64,000 nt of DNA, taken from assembly GCF_024713945.1 (NCBI RefSeq), contig NW_027461522.1:186001-250000 (forward strand). The letters are read 5' to 3'. The notes under the pieces are model-generated. The model made no database searches. It worked only from the letters and a program-made list of their open reading frames with translations, and was not told the origin of the DNA. This DNA is from Dermatophagoides farinae. Taxonomy: Eukaryota > Arthropoda > Arachnida > Sarcoptiformes > Pyroglyphidae. Shown here piece after piece: positions 11,001 through 20,062 of this stretch; positions within the stretch are counted from its first letter, which is position 1; each line of letters opens with the position of its first letter. The translations under genes and the position numbers were made by a program.

Positions 11001-11253
11001 GCATTATTCTTTGGTCGTGCAGGTAGGCAGTGCTTGCTTACCTAAAACAGGTGAAATGTTACAGAACTTAGAAGTAAATTCTATTATTTTACTAGATAAC
11101 GTTGCTCTTAAAATCAACGAGTTTTATTATGGTACGCTATATAAATTTAAAACTGACAATGATGGATTTGTCTTCATAACGTCAACATGTAAAACCCGTG
11201 AATGCATTAACTCTATGACATTGATTAACCATGTGAAATTTACAGAAGAGTAA
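8089..11253 (+). CDS. CCp5: Secreted LCCL multi-domain protein, CCp5/FNPA type
   Basis: This 1054-aa protein begins with a signal peptide (MFKNVVTLVFLCLNTQLINA). Then come a fibronectin type II-like domain at about 53-103 (Cys 54, 68, 84, 103), a coiled-coil stretch at about 120-212, a PA14 domain at about 229-400 (GIIGTYYDG, FSVEWKGYLLVPEDDLYTFY, GARLFLDGK), a discoidin (F5/8C)-like region at about 585-720, and an LCCL domain at about 745-850 (CETPC, then SSLCMAAIHAGIC). A further Cys-containing region fills the C-terminus. FN2, PA14 and LCCL together are the known architecture of apicomplexan CCp5 (FNPA), a sexual-stage adhesive protein in Plasmodium. This is the best phylum-level marker in the window. 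There is no transmembrane anchor; it should be secreted. It is a single exon. Confidence 0.88.
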   Translation: MFKNVVTLVFLCLNTQLINADTTNPTEMSQWIYDNLKLTRNRFNHRRTVDGFLCAPAFIHNGQRFTNCTKVTTPDNSQTGVEWCYIEYDINEPEAQQKEWGLCADPIEYGKVISLADRNLNTSVKILSNLAIKIKKDNENLEKVINSFQSVCTEGLNEKKAIMEKLTKQMEDLEHIEKLNRNAEQKKNELIVQRENLLRTMEENQRTTEKNLYNCLNVPGYDGSEIADGIIGTYYDGINLDLDEQMYSKKIIRTDMNIDFDWYDRDPVLGISKNMFSVEWKGYLLVPEDDLYTFYINASVGARLFLDGKLIIVDRMPAKSNATIEPDPVDFVKNQFSHQPSREHVVESKQIFLSNVRRIKIVLQFIHSTHMVWKNEKNAFIKLYWSNSTFSKTIIEPEYFFQLDKLPSLQVNSLPANYVMLNKANRGVKAFFDDPELYIGDISYSLRNQKFIQRRYDLLPIYPDVPHNELNNLTFKLNVPTEMIVAYEREFPLECTGAKDVFFEDGEKDYLSLYHVPDFTKPATNVVVYNIKLALLQANHLYNFTIKNKNFLTFLRPHDTLINLCTGPSVNVSNPKSADTNYLSCSATSTLSPDFDCKFALTANHSDNAKESWKTGVTGIGQSITVNFKSPVKLTHFKFKPLRNALQMPAELTLYFKDVNRPMIKEKLYKQTFKVLSTVDDQLQTYNLDPVVATSVKIEISKMNAFDQITGGGFEFYGSVCKTEHNETDNTGLRLKVGKLKAKNCLASLNNLQKQTMDQNKTSYDVVCETPCSRKFISRPLVWGTNIYTFYSSLCMAAIHAGICHFDKSCSFNIELKEMDNSFKGLLRNDIQSYDDNKSNKGFIVLPSISETPSDLLVKETSYSKDTVIVFFGLESEVFTSNGPTKKIFYDKGSLYPPKNDHLYSYGWSHLAKIYNCEGKILENFEGLSKLRNSISKSSIGFFYPQNSKVCKKDNKACISKNWKIKLKPNTHYSLVVQVGSACLPKTGEMLQNLEVNSIILLDNVALKINEFYYGTLYKFKTDNDGFVFITSTCKTRECINSMTLINHVKFTEE

Positions 11254-11286
11254 TTTTATTTTACATTTTGAGATTATAAGATACGT

Positions 11287-12564
11287 TTATCTGGGTCTTA
11301 GTTCGAAATTAACGTTTTCTATGTTAGAACGATACAACCCACACGTGCAAGCTAGATCCCTAGCTGTCGGAAACGAAAATTTCAATCTAGAATCACCGGT
11401 AGCTTGGTTTTTCTTGCAAAAACGACAGAACATATGTTGTCTTCCATATAAAGTTGGAATTAAATTTTCTCCTGGTTTTTTGTTGTAATGCAAGTATTCT
11501 TGTAAGGAAGTTTGTTTAAATAAATCTGCGTAAATTAATTTAATAGGATCGAGCAAATTGTCAACAATAGATTCGTGTTTGCCACAATTGATGTATTTAA
11601 ATTTGCATTTGTGCTTGTTGCAATTTATCTTACAACGTAAAAGCTTCCAAAACTCGTTAGGGTTTCGTAAATTCATAGCTTTTGTTATATACAACTCTGT
11701 GGGAGTACAAAAATCTTCGTTTAAGCAATTTTGACAAGGCAGTCCATTATCTTGTGTGTTTTGACAAACAAAATAGTGTTTTTCGTCATCTTTTACGACG
11801 AGCTTAAAAAATTCATTGCAAAAATTTTGAGCGTGTTTAGGTGCTACATCAAGAGGCGACACAAAATCGTGATTTTGCTTGTAAATAATGCGATCCCAAA
11901 GCTTATTAACTGTGTTTAAAAAATTGTCATTTTGCCATTGTCTGGTTTGAATTTGTAATTTGTAGTCTACATTGCCAGTAGGATTTTTTGTTGTTTCTAA
12001 CAGGTACCCTTTTATTTTCTGCTTCAGTGAATTAAGTTGATCAGGAACTTTTAAATGGTTGTTAAAAAAATCGAGCTGCTTGTTTGCAAAGTCGCCAATT
12101 ATATCGGAAATTTCTATTAATACACGATCGCAGAGCGTGTCGTTCTCCTTCGAAGGAGCTATTTCCACCAACTCGCCTTTTAAAATTAGTTTGACTGGGC
12201 TCTGATATTTTAACTTTACTGGTTCTAAACCAGTTTTAAATGGTGATAAACCTGCATGTACTGATTTTTTACCAATATGTTCTAGCACCTTAAAAACGTT
12301 TCTACGATCAGGATTTGAAAAACCTTTATGGGAACCCGTAAAATGATCTGAGAAATTTAAATCTAAAGATTCTTTGTTTAGGCGCTGATATGGGTCTTGT
12401 TGAAGATTTTTTGTTGCTGAATAAGACGTTCTAGCAAACTTCTCTGCTGGTAAATCAAGTAATTTTTGATTTTCTATGTTATTGCCGGGGTAATTATAAC
12501 TTTTTTCTTCAGTACTAAGATAAGTTTGTGTTAGATATATATTTGCATGGTTTGGTTGTGACAT
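11287..12564 (-). CDS. Cys-rich protein of unknown function
   Basis: This 425-aa protein is not recognised. The N-terminal 110 residues are polar and probably disordered. The middle is helical, and residues from about 265 on hold paired cysteines: CQNTQDNGLPCQNC, CKINCNKHKCKF, and near the C-terminus CRFCKKNQ followed by CTCG. These look like zinc-binding sites. The CRFCKKN start recalls Nanos zinc fingers, but the conserved His is missing, so I do not call it Nanos. It has no signal peptide or membrane segment. Its stop codon lies 33 bp from that of the CCp5-type gene (convergent). Confidence 0.7.
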   Translation of the reverse strand: MSQPNHANIYLTQTYLSTEEKSYNYPGNNIENQKLLDLPAEKFARTSYSATKNLQQDPYQRLNKESLDLNFSDHFTGSHKGFSNPDRRNVFKVLEHIGKKSVHAGLSPFKTGLEPVKLKYQSPVKLILKGELVEIAPSKENDTLCDRVLIEISDIIGDFANKQLDFFNNHLKVPDQLNSLKQKIKGYLLETTKNPTGNVDYKLQIQTRQWQNDNFLNTVNKLWDRIIYKQNHDFVSPLDVAPKHAQNFCNEFFKLVVKDDEKHYFVCQNTQDNGLPCQNCLNEDFCTPTELYITKAMNLRNPNEFWKLLRCKINCNKHKCKFKYINCGKHESIVDNLLDPIKLIYADLFKQTSLQEYLHYNKKPGENLIPTLYGRQHMFCRFCKKNQATGDSRLKFSFPTARDLACTCGLYRSNIENVNFELRPR

Positions 12565-12784
12565 ACAGGAGAGAAATATTTTTGCTGTTAATCTATTCCG
12601 TGTGCATGTACAAAATAGTTTAATTTTGAGCTTTAATCAAAATAAATACGTGTATCATTGCTACAAGAACAAACTTGTCTTTAACGATACATGCTTTTTT
12701 AGTTAGTCAATACTATATCTTCTAAATGGTTTTTGATTACTAATATTTAATAATCGTAACAGTAATTTGAAAAGATCGGGAATA

Positions 12785-13075
12785 ATGTGCTGCTTATTGA
12801 GAAACAAACGGTTAGTGAAAAAACTTCCATCTGATACTAAAAGTGACCTGTATGAATTTTTGTATACAAATTACCTTATAGCGTTTAACAAATGCGAACT
12901 AATAAAAAAATTAAGAAAAGAAATCGAAGCTTGTGTAGCAGTCAACGTTCCGTCGGTTGAGGAAGAACATCCTAAATTAAAAAAAATTTTAAAACGGTTG
13001 TACAGTAAACCATCAAAATATGAATTAAAGAAAAATATATACACTAAAGTACAGATGTATAGGCTAAACGAATAG
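12785..13075 (+). CDS. Small Cys-Cys N-terminal protein, unknown
   Basis: The first ATG in this frame is at 12785 and gives 96 aa starting MCCLLRNKRLVKKL. The frame is also open a few codons upstream but has no ATG there. The MCC start followed by a basic stretch is typical of S-acylated peripheral membrane proteins, though this is inference. The rest is helical and lysine-rich. It lies about 220 bp from the divergent Cys-rich gene. I recognise no family. Confidence 0.55.
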   Translation: MCCLLRNKRLVKKLPSDTKSDLYEFLYTNYLIAFNKCELIKKLRKEIEACVAVNVPSVEEEHPKLKKILKRLYSKPSKYELKKNIYTKVQMYRLNE

Positions 13076-13343
13076 GCAAACCTAATTACTTTGTTTAATG
13101 AACCAAGCTTTATTGATGATAATTAATCATATTTTAACAAGATTGAAGAAAGTATGAATTTTCCCAATTTATTGTGTACTGGGTCAATAATCATTTAAAA
13201 AGTTAGTTTAGCAAATAATGCGTGGTTTTAATTGATTCATCACCTTTATTAATTGTGGATTTGCTCCTTTGTACATTTTATAGCTGTTTAAAATTTTTTG
13301 ATTAGATAAAGATAAATAGTTTCAAGTAAATTTGTATAAGAAA

Positions 13344-15827
13344 ATGGTAGAGAAAAGTGTTAAAACAGCAGTTGAAGAAATAGAAAAAACCTACTATGAT
13401 GGTAAAGGGAACTCGAACTTCACAGAAATCAAAACTAAAACTGGGGAAAGTAATGTCGTAGAAGAGAAACCTATAAAGACTTCCACCAATGTGCAAACCC
13501 AAGAAGTAGAAAAACCCACGCCTCAAAAAACATATTCGATAGAAAAGAAGATATCGAACAATAAAACTTCAGGTTCTGATAACATTAAAGTTGAAACGAG
13601 ATATGACTATGAGCGCGATAGAACTGCTGCAGAACCGGTTTATAAAAATGACGAACACCATACCACAGAAAAATCAAACTCCATCCAAGGCATTTATAAC
13701 AATATTAAAAAAAAGGTTTCAGACTTCATCAGTGGAGACCCCTCAACACCTAACACTCATCACACTCAAAAAAACAATCCAAATGCTGACCGAGGACGTC
13801 ATGGTATAAATGAAACGTGTACTAGTACTCACATTCCCGGCTCATCAATGTATTCAGTACAATCTAAAACTAATAACCCATTAGGAGTAGTTCGAGCCAA
13901 GGGAACTAGTGGTTATAACCCAACCTTTATTATGCATGGTGAAAAGAGACAAAATGAATCACATGCCATGGGTACTCAAGCAGTCAACTATAACTATATT
14001 TCTGACTTGGACGGAGACAATACTAGATCTCGAAAATTATTGGGTGATTACGTGTCAAATGCCAAAACACAATATGATTTCCACGCGAAAAACCACAACG
14101 GCAGTCACTATTCTAAAACACCACATAACGAGTCAGGTCTAACTGAAACATTTAACCCAGCCTATCAGAAAATATCAGCTAACCAGTATGGTACGGGATA
14201 CAATAAATCACAATTCGCCTCAAACGCAAAACAAGAAACAAACAACAATGGATGTGAATACACTTATACTTGTAAAACCCAGTGCGAATCGAATGCTAAG
14301 CAAAACAACAAATTAGGTGATATTGCGTACAAGGCAAAAACCCAAGTTGAATCTCAGGCTACTCAAAACCATGGTGGCATATATGATCCAAGAAAGGCAT
14401 TTGCATTCCATAGTAAACGTATGAGTAACATGCCTGACGACACTAAAACTCAAGTAGAATCTCACGCAACCCACGCAGCTAACAAATTAGGAAACATGGC
14501 CAGTAATGCTAAAGACCAAGCAGAATCTCACGCAACCCACGCAGCTAACAAATTAGGAAACATGGCCAGTAATGCTAAAGACCAAGTAGAATCTCACGCA
14601 ACCCACGCAGCTAACAAATTAGGTAACATGGCCAGTAATGCTAAAGACCAAGTAGAATCTCATGCAACCCACGCAGCTAACAAATTAGGTAATATGGCAA
14701 GCAACGCTAAAGACCAAGCAGAATTCCACGCAACCCACGCAGCTAACAAATTAGGAAACATGGCCAGTAATGCTAAAGACCAAGTAGAATCTCACGCAAC
14801 CCACGCAGCTAACAAATTAGGTAATATGGCAAGCAACGCTAAAGACCAAGCAGAATTCCACGCAACCCACGCAGCTAACAAATTAGGAAACATGGTCAGT
14901 AATGCTAAAGACCAAGTAGAATCTCACGCAACCCACGCAGCTAACAAATTAGGAAACATGGCCAGTAATGCTAAAGACCAAGTAGAATCTCACGCAACCC
15001 ACGCAGCTAACAAATTAGGAAACATGGCCAGTAATGCTAAAGACCAAGTAGAATCTCACGCAACCCACGCTGCTGACAAATTAGGTAATATGGCAAGCAA
15101 TGCTAAAGACCAAGTAGAATCTCACGCAACTCACGCTGCTGACAAATTAGGTAACATGGCAAGCAATGCTAAAGATCGAATAAAACATGGAGCTAAAAAA
15201 CTAGGAAACTTTGCAAATGAAGTCAAAGATCAAGTAGAATCTCATGCAACTCACGCAGCTAACAAACTAGGTAACATGGCCAATAATGCTAAAGATCAAA
15301 TCGAATCAGGAGCAAAAAAAGCCGGAAATAAACTATCTGAAATGCTACAACCATCAAAAACGCAGTTCGAAACGCACGCTAAAGGAAAAGCTAAAAAAGT
15401 AGTTGAAAAACAAGCTAGAAACAAAGTAACAAAAAACAAAACAGCCGATCACGGCGACTCATCAAAGAAACAAATGGAAACCAACGCTAAAAATGATGGC
15501 AAAAATTTACAAAACGTAATCTCACCTTCTAAGAAACAACACGAAGTGGCTGCAAAAAGTATCGCCAATAACAACATCAACAATTTCGCTTCAAAAGCTA
15601 AGCAGCAATTAGACTCAAATGCTAAACAAGTTAAGAGCGCAGCTTCCAATTTTGCTTCAAAAGCCAAGCAACAAATTGACTCAAACGCTAAACAAGTTAA
15701 GAATACAGCATCTAAGCTCGGAAATGCAGTTGGAGACGCAATGAATTCTATGAAACACCAAATAGAAGCCGGAGCAAAGAAGGCAGGAACTGAAATCCGA
15801 AATATGTTCAACTCAACGAAAAAATAA
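13344..15827 (+). CDS. LEA-like repeat protein
   Basis: This 827-aa hydrophilic protein starts at the ATG at 13344 (MVEKSVKTAVEEIEKTYYDG); the frame is open a little upstream but without an ATG. Its core is eleven tandem 22-residue units of the form ANKLGNMASNAKDQVESHAT plus HA, with diverged copies before and after (KTQCESNAKQ, KQQLDSNAKQ, HQIEAGAKKAG). Twenty-two is twice the 11-residue period of group 3 LEA proteins, and the composition (Ala, Lys, Asn, His, Glu/Gln; almost no Cys or Trp) fits that class. LEA proteins are disordered when hydrated, become helical on drying and protect cells; LEA-related proteins are known from Toxoplasma oocysts. A role in an environmental stage here is inference. 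There is no signal peptide. An apolipoprotein-like amphipathic helix protein is the alternative. Confidence 0.7.
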   Translation: MVEKSVKTAVEEIEKTYYDGKGNSNFTEIKTKTGESNVVEEKPIKTSTNVQTQEVEKPTPQKTYSIEKKISNNKTSGSDNIKVETRYDYERDRTAAEPVYKNDEHHTTEKSNSIQGIYNNIKKKVSDFISGDPSTPNTHHTQKNNPNADRGRHGINETCTSTHIPGSSMYSVQSKTNNPLGVVRAKGTSGYNPTFIMHGEKRQNESHAMGTQAVNYNYISDLDGDNTRSRKLLGDYVSNAKTQYDFHAKNHNGSHYSKTPHNESGLTETFNPAYQKISANQYGTGYNKSQFASNAKQETNNNGCEYTYTCKTQCESNAKQNNKLGDIAYKAKTQVESQATQNHGGIYDPRKAFAFHSKRMSNMPDDTKTQVESHATHAANKLGNMASNAKDQAESHATHAANKLGNMASNAKDQVESHATHAANKLGNMASNAKDQVESHATHAANKLGNMASNAKDQAEFHATHAANKLGNMASNAKDQVESHATHAANKLGNMASNAKDQAEFHATHAANKLGNMVSNAKDQVESHATHAANKLGNMASNAKDQVESHATHAANKLGNMASNAKDQVESHATHAADKLGNMASNAKDQVESHATHAADKLGNMASNAKDRIKHGAKKLGNFANEVKDQVESHATHAANKLGNMANNAKDQIESGAKKAGNKLSEMLQPSKTQFETHAKGKAKKVVEKQARNKVTKNKTADHGDSSKKQMETNAKNDGKNLQNVISPSKKQHEVAAKSIANNNINNFASKAKQQLDSNAKQVKSAASNFASKAKQQIDSNAKQVKNTASKLGNAVGDAMNSMKHQIEAGAKKAGTEIRNMFNSTKK
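14451..15176 (+). repeat. Eleven tandem 66-bp repeats (coding)
   Basis: Eleven consecutive 66-bp units fit this interval exactly (11 x 66 = 726) and encode the 22-residue motif of the LEA-like protein. Units differ by a few bases, such as GAATCT/GAATTC giving ES/EF and AAC/GAC giving N/D. Some neighbouring pairs of units share the same variants, pointing to expansion by unequal exchange. A twelfth, separated copy lies at about 15228-15293. Confidence 0.9.
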
Positions 15828-16269
15828 ACCACATTAAAAACAAAACATTTTTGCGTATTATGAATATCTATAAATAAGTAATCTAAGTATGTGACTAAAA
15901 CACTAATAAATTGGTTGTAATTAATCTCTATCATAAATTAGTAAGTGGTGATTTCATCGATTCTTTTAAGTTATAAGTGTGTATAATATCTTCTATTGCA
16001 TAAGAGATAACTGAGCTTTTAAAGAAGATATTATGTTATTGCAATATGTCGTTGTTATAAAATTTTACTATTTATGTAAATTCGAAATAAAAATGTAATT
16101 ATCCGCATACAAACGAACAAAATTCATCAAGAACCAGATATAGAGGTTAGAGGAATGTACGTCAATACATTGAAGATTTATTTCATTAAACCGTAAAAAA
16201 AGATTAATTAAAAATATTGTTTTATTTTTGAATCAAAGGTTTACTCAAATATACAAGTATTAAATTACA
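15828..16269. other. Intergenic, nothing recognised
   Basis: About 440 bp of AT-rich DNA between two plus-strand genes. I see no ORF, structured RNA or repeat. Confidence 0.4.
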
Positions 16270-17313
16270 ATGTTATCATACTCCGAGTTATACAACTGGA
16301 CTTATTTATCGCTGCAGCATATTTTGGGTAAAGATAAGCAAGACAACTCTTGTGATTTGGAAAATCTATTCACTCAAGTTCTTATTAAAATTCTAAAAAA
16401 TGAATTCCAAAATGAAGGCCCGAATAAAGGGCTTAAAATGCTTCTTGATCTGTTAGACGTCAACAATATATTGCAATACGTCAATTTTGCTTTGCAAAAA
16501 AAACCTGCACTAGTAGAATCCTACTGGAAACTCATGGGAATACAGGTTAACCCTTTGATGTTGCGAGGTTATTACAAAAAAAATAAGGATTTTGTTGTTG
16601 TTGAAAAGAGAATACGAGATATTGACGCGTGTAAAAATTTGGAAAAAAATGATCATTACGATTTTCTAATTGAAGATAATTACCGGTTCGACATTAAGAA
16701 TTGTCCGGGAAAACACAAATTTATTCACCATTGTTTTAGCGATGAATATCTGTTAATATATAGTTTGTACAAACAAGGAAATGACAAGTTACCTGACGAA
16801 ATTATTAAGTACATCTATAGAACGCTTTTTTTAAGGCTCAAAAATGCAATATTGGAACAGGACGTTTTTCCCGCGACCGAAAAGCAGTTTGAATTAGCCA
16901 TGAAACATAAAAGCAAGATTATCTTTTTAATGCCAAATTGTTCAGAGCGCGAAATACTCTACTTTTTAGAAACTAGATATAATTATGAACTCAAGGGTAT
17001 AATATTTGTAGCTCGAGACAACTACGCTAAATATCTTTCTTTATCTACCCTTAGTGACAATTTCGCAAATCGGGCACCCATTCATTCTGATTTATGTGGA
17101 CTCAACAGTATTGAAGATATAAAAAAATACGCCGGCATTCAAATAGAGGGCACTAAAATATTCGTTCACAGCACTGGGTTTATTGCTGGTGGCACTACTA
17201 AGAAAGATATTATCAACATTTATAATTATAAACGCGCTAAAGAAGATTGTGTTTATATGGATAGCGATTTTTACAAAGAAAGTATGAATGCCTTAAAAAT
17301 TAATTCAAATTAA
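16270..17313 (+). CDS. Conserved-looking protein of unknown function
   Basis: This 347-aa single-exon protein starts at an ATG (MLSYSELYNWTYLSLQHILG). The N-terminal third looks helical. The C-terminal half alternates hydrophobic strands and turns, for example KIIFLMPNCSEREILYFLE and LKGIIFVARDNY, ending with KIFVHSTGFIAGGTTKKDI, which suggests an alpha/beta fold. I find no known catalytic motif, signal peptide or membrane segment. Low-complexity sequence is absent, which argues for a real folded protein. Confidence 0.65.
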   Translation: MLSYSELYNWTYLSLQHILGKDKQDNSCDLENLFTQVLIKILKNEFQNEGPNKGLKMLLDLLDVNNILQYVNFALQKKPALVESYWKLMGIQVNPLMLRGYYKKNKDFVVVEKRIRDIDACKNLEKNDHYDFLIEDNYRFDIKNCPGKHKFIHHCFSDEYLLIYSLYKQGNDKLPDEIIKYIYRTLFLRLKNAILEQDVFPATEKQFELAMKHKSKIIFLMPNCSEREILYFLETRYNYELKGIIFVARDNYAKYLSLSTLSDNFANRAPIHSDLCGLNSIEDIKKYAGIQIEGTKIFVHSTGFIAGGTTKKDIINIYNYKRAKEDCVYMDSDFYKESMNALKINSN

Positions 17314-17447
17314 GTTGATTGGATGAGCTGATTAATTAAAATTTTTTAAATATAAAATTTTGAAAATTATTTACACAACTGCAGCTTTGTTTACAAAAAT
17401 TAGATGTTTGTTGAACTATTGAAGATAAAGCTAAGATTGCAATATTA

Positions 17448-18370
17448 ATGAATTATATTGAAGTGAGTTACGTTCAGATAGTACATTTTATAGTTAGGAA
17501 ACAGTAGCCTGCTTGAGAAAAACATTTTATCTGCACATTCAGCCGTAGAATCTAATGAAAATAGGTTTGATGATCCTGAATTGATTTCAACTAGTGACTT
17601 AATTAGCTATGCTTATAACAAAATCAGTAAGGACCCTTCCAGCACGTTAGACGATTTTAAAGCCAATGCGGCTACTGACAATTCTGTCGGTCAAAACTTA
17701 AAAGCGTTACTGGAGAGATCCGTTTTAATGCTTCATTTATATTCGATAAATAATAAAAAAAAAGACATTGAGATTTCACAACTTAGCAGTCGTATGATTG
17801 AGCTGCAGTCCTTACTTACAACGTGTTTGGATAAAAATAAAAGTTTGGTAGATTTGCTCAGCGAACTAGATGAACAATACAAAAACGTTGCTGCTGACTA
17901 TGATAGTTTTAAAGCAAAAAATCAAGCTGCACAAACAGCGCTTCAACTAGAGGTTAATAAGTTAAAATCCGAGAATCTTAAATTGGAAGAAAGTTTGTTG
18001 AAAACATTGAGTAGCCAAGAAAAAAAAATCAGTTTAAGCGAACAAAAGAAAGAGCTCGATCAAAAAAATCTTGAAATCAAAAACTTGAAAAACAAAGTCG
18101 AACAGCTAAACAATTATATAAATAGTTTGTTGAACAACAAGTCACAGTAAGTTTTCATCTGATAAATGTTTTTCAGCTCTCACCTGAAATGTGATTTCAG
18201 TTCTACTTCTGAAAATTTAATAGAGATTCCATCTGATCAATTAGTGTTAGAACTCAATCGCAAGTCCGAAGCGTTGCAAAACGACGTCATTAAATTGAAA
18301 AAGGTACGTTTCATCGTTTATTATTTTTTAGGTTATCATTGACTTAGTTAAAAACGCTAAATCTTGTTGA
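17448..18370 (+). CDS. Coiled-coil protein with three tiny introns
   Basis: The central exon is open from 17494 but contains no usable ATG at its start. Splicing from an upstream ATG solves this. Exons are 17448-17462 (MNYIE), 17494-18146, 18177-18303 and 18332-18370, with introns of 31, 30 and 28 nt whose donors are GTGAGT, GTAAGT and GTACGT and whose acceptors end TTTTATAG, TTTTTCAG and TTTTTTAG. All junctions keep the frame and give a 277-aa protein ending VIIDLVKNAKSC. Residues from about 110 to 215 form a long coiled coil rich in Lys, Glu, Leu and Ser. A helical segment (LKALLERSVLMLHLYSINNK) precedes it. I recognise no family; a tethering, centrosomal or Mediator-type subunit would all fit. 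Confidence 0.7.
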
Positions 18371-19089
18371 AAGCACAACCGTAAATACATCGCCATGATT
18401 TTATTTCTATAAAGAATTTGTGAAGTTTCTAGACATTATTCCAATTAAGCATAAGAAAATTTGCGAATCTATTATTCACTAACAAAAACACTTAAAAGCC
18501 TGTCTTCTGTAACATCAGTAAAGAAAATTAACTGTCTCAACTTATCAAACAACTCATCTATTTATTCATTAGATAATTAACATGTTTTACAAGAAAAAAA
18601 GCATTTTTTTAACTTTTATCTAATTTTTATAATATACCGTTTCATAGATACGTTTTATTATCATATAATAAACTTGTATATAAGTTATTACATTATTTAA
18701 AAAAAAATATACGAAAACTACCCGGACAAGCGTTTAAACGAAGTGTGTTAAATTAGCGTGAATTACACATTTGATCAAAAATAATTCGCAGTTCAATAAT
18801 TATTACAAATGATGTGTTTTATATAATGAGTTGTGAAAAGAATTTATTCTGCACTCCAAGATAATATAAATATTTCGGAACACGAAGTTATTTGTTTGTA
18901 ATAGCAATTATTATGCAATTGATGTTTGTATTAATATAACAAGTAAATGTTGATGAATTTGAGGTTATCTAGAAAAAAGTTCTGCTAGCTTAAAATAATA
19001 ATATATTAAAATATTATTTTATCTATAAGTATGATAATGATCCTTGGCCAATTTGTCACCAGAGAGTTTTTATTTAAAAATAATAGTTA
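18371..19089. other. Long AT-rich intergenic stretch
   Basis: About 720 bp with very low GC. Nothing in it resembles an exon, RNA gene or repeat. A further 3' exon of the coiled-coil gene cannot be ruled out, but the TGA at 18368-18370 gives a natural end. Confidence 0.4.
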
Positions 19090-20010
19090 ATGAACAAAAT
19101 CGATACAATACTAGAAGAGTGTGAATGTTTACTTGTTTTATACGCTGAAGAAGGTTGTGATTACGACGTAAAAGAAGATAGAATAGTTATTAATTTCTCC
19201 AATGTAGACTTGGAAAAACACGGATTTAATAATACAACTAATAGAATTTTTTTTCCTTTTAGCTTTGAAATAGAAATTTATGTGGATTTGCTGACTACAC
19301 TTCAATTAAATGAGCATGATATTTTTGACAAGATTTTAAAAATCACACTTGACTTATGGGAGTTCGATTCTTTTGTTCAAGAGCGTATTATAAAAAGTAC
19401 GCAGTATGAATTATCGGAAAATGTCTCTGTGAATGATTACTTTTTGACTGAATTAGTAAATTTGTTGATTAGCAAGATTGTTGAAGAATATTGTTTACTA
19501 TTTAGAAAAACTAGGAAAGAAGACACTAAAAAAAATGACCCTAATGATTCGATAGAAAAAAAAGAAAACACAGCTGAATCGCATAAAATAATTAATAAAG
19601 GTCATTCAACAACTGTTTTTAAGCCTTACGTCAAAGTTTATAGTTCCGACGAAATTATAGAACGTAAAAGCGTGTTCCAGGCTCATGTTGCTAATGTAAG
19701 AACAATAGAAGAAATAGAGTGTGTACTGAAATCTTTAGAAACAAACCCCCGTTTTAAAAGAGCTACGCACAACATTGTTGCTTACGTGATTTCGGCTAGT
19801 GATGCAAACCATGTAAAAAAAAATTACGACTCAGATGGAGAACATGGAGCTGGCTCAGGGCTTCATTGGTTGTTAAGCAAACTTAAAATAAAGGATGTGG
19901 TGGTTATTGTTAGTCGATGGTACGGTGGGGTTAAACTTGGTCCACAACGATTTAAAATAATCAATAGCTGTGCGCACAAAGCACTAATCGAAGCAAATTT
20001 AATTAATTAG
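19090..20010 (+). CDS. IMPACT/YIH1 family protein (RWD + UPF0029)
   Basis: The 306-aa protein has an N-terminal RWD-like domain (about 1-115, acidic with FPFSFEIEIYVDL), a charged linker, and a C-terminal UPF0029/IMPACT domain (about 190-300). The signature is clear: RATHNIVAYVIS, then DSDGEHGAGSGLHWLLSKL and VVIVSRWYGGVKLGPQRFKI. In yeast and animals this family binds GCN1 through the RWD domain and restrains GCN2, tuning the amino-acid starvation response; that function here is inferred from the family. Single exon, ATG start. The ORC4-like gene begins 52 bp downstream on the same strand. Confidence 0.85.
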   Translation: MNKIDTILEECECLLVLYAEEGCDYDVKEDRIVINFSNVDLEKHGFNNTTNRIFFPFSFEIEIYVDLLTTLQLNEHDIFDKILKITLDLWEFDSFVQERIIKSTQYELSENVSVNDYFLTELVNLLISKIVEEYCLLFRKTRKEDTKKNDPNDSIEKKENTAESHKIINKGHSTTVFKPYVKVYSSDEIIERKSVFQAHVANVRTIEEIECVLKSLETNPRFKRATHNIVAYVISASDANHVKKNYDSDGEHGAGSGLHWLLSKLKIKDVVVIVSRWYGGVKLGPQRFKIINSCAHKALIEANLIN

Positions 20011-20062
20011 AAATTGATTTTTTTATCTGTTACAGAATATTTGGCAGTTAAATAAATCTTGT

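Noticed and set aside
11287-11420. Nanos-type zinc finger in the Cys-rich protein
   Set aside because: CRFCKKN matches the start of the motif, but the conserved His and later spacing are absent.
15449-15934. 161-codon ORF on the minus strand opposite the LEA-like gene
   Set aside because: It is the complement of the repetitive coding strand, and its Cys/Phe-rich product mirrors Ala/Lys codons; no independent support.
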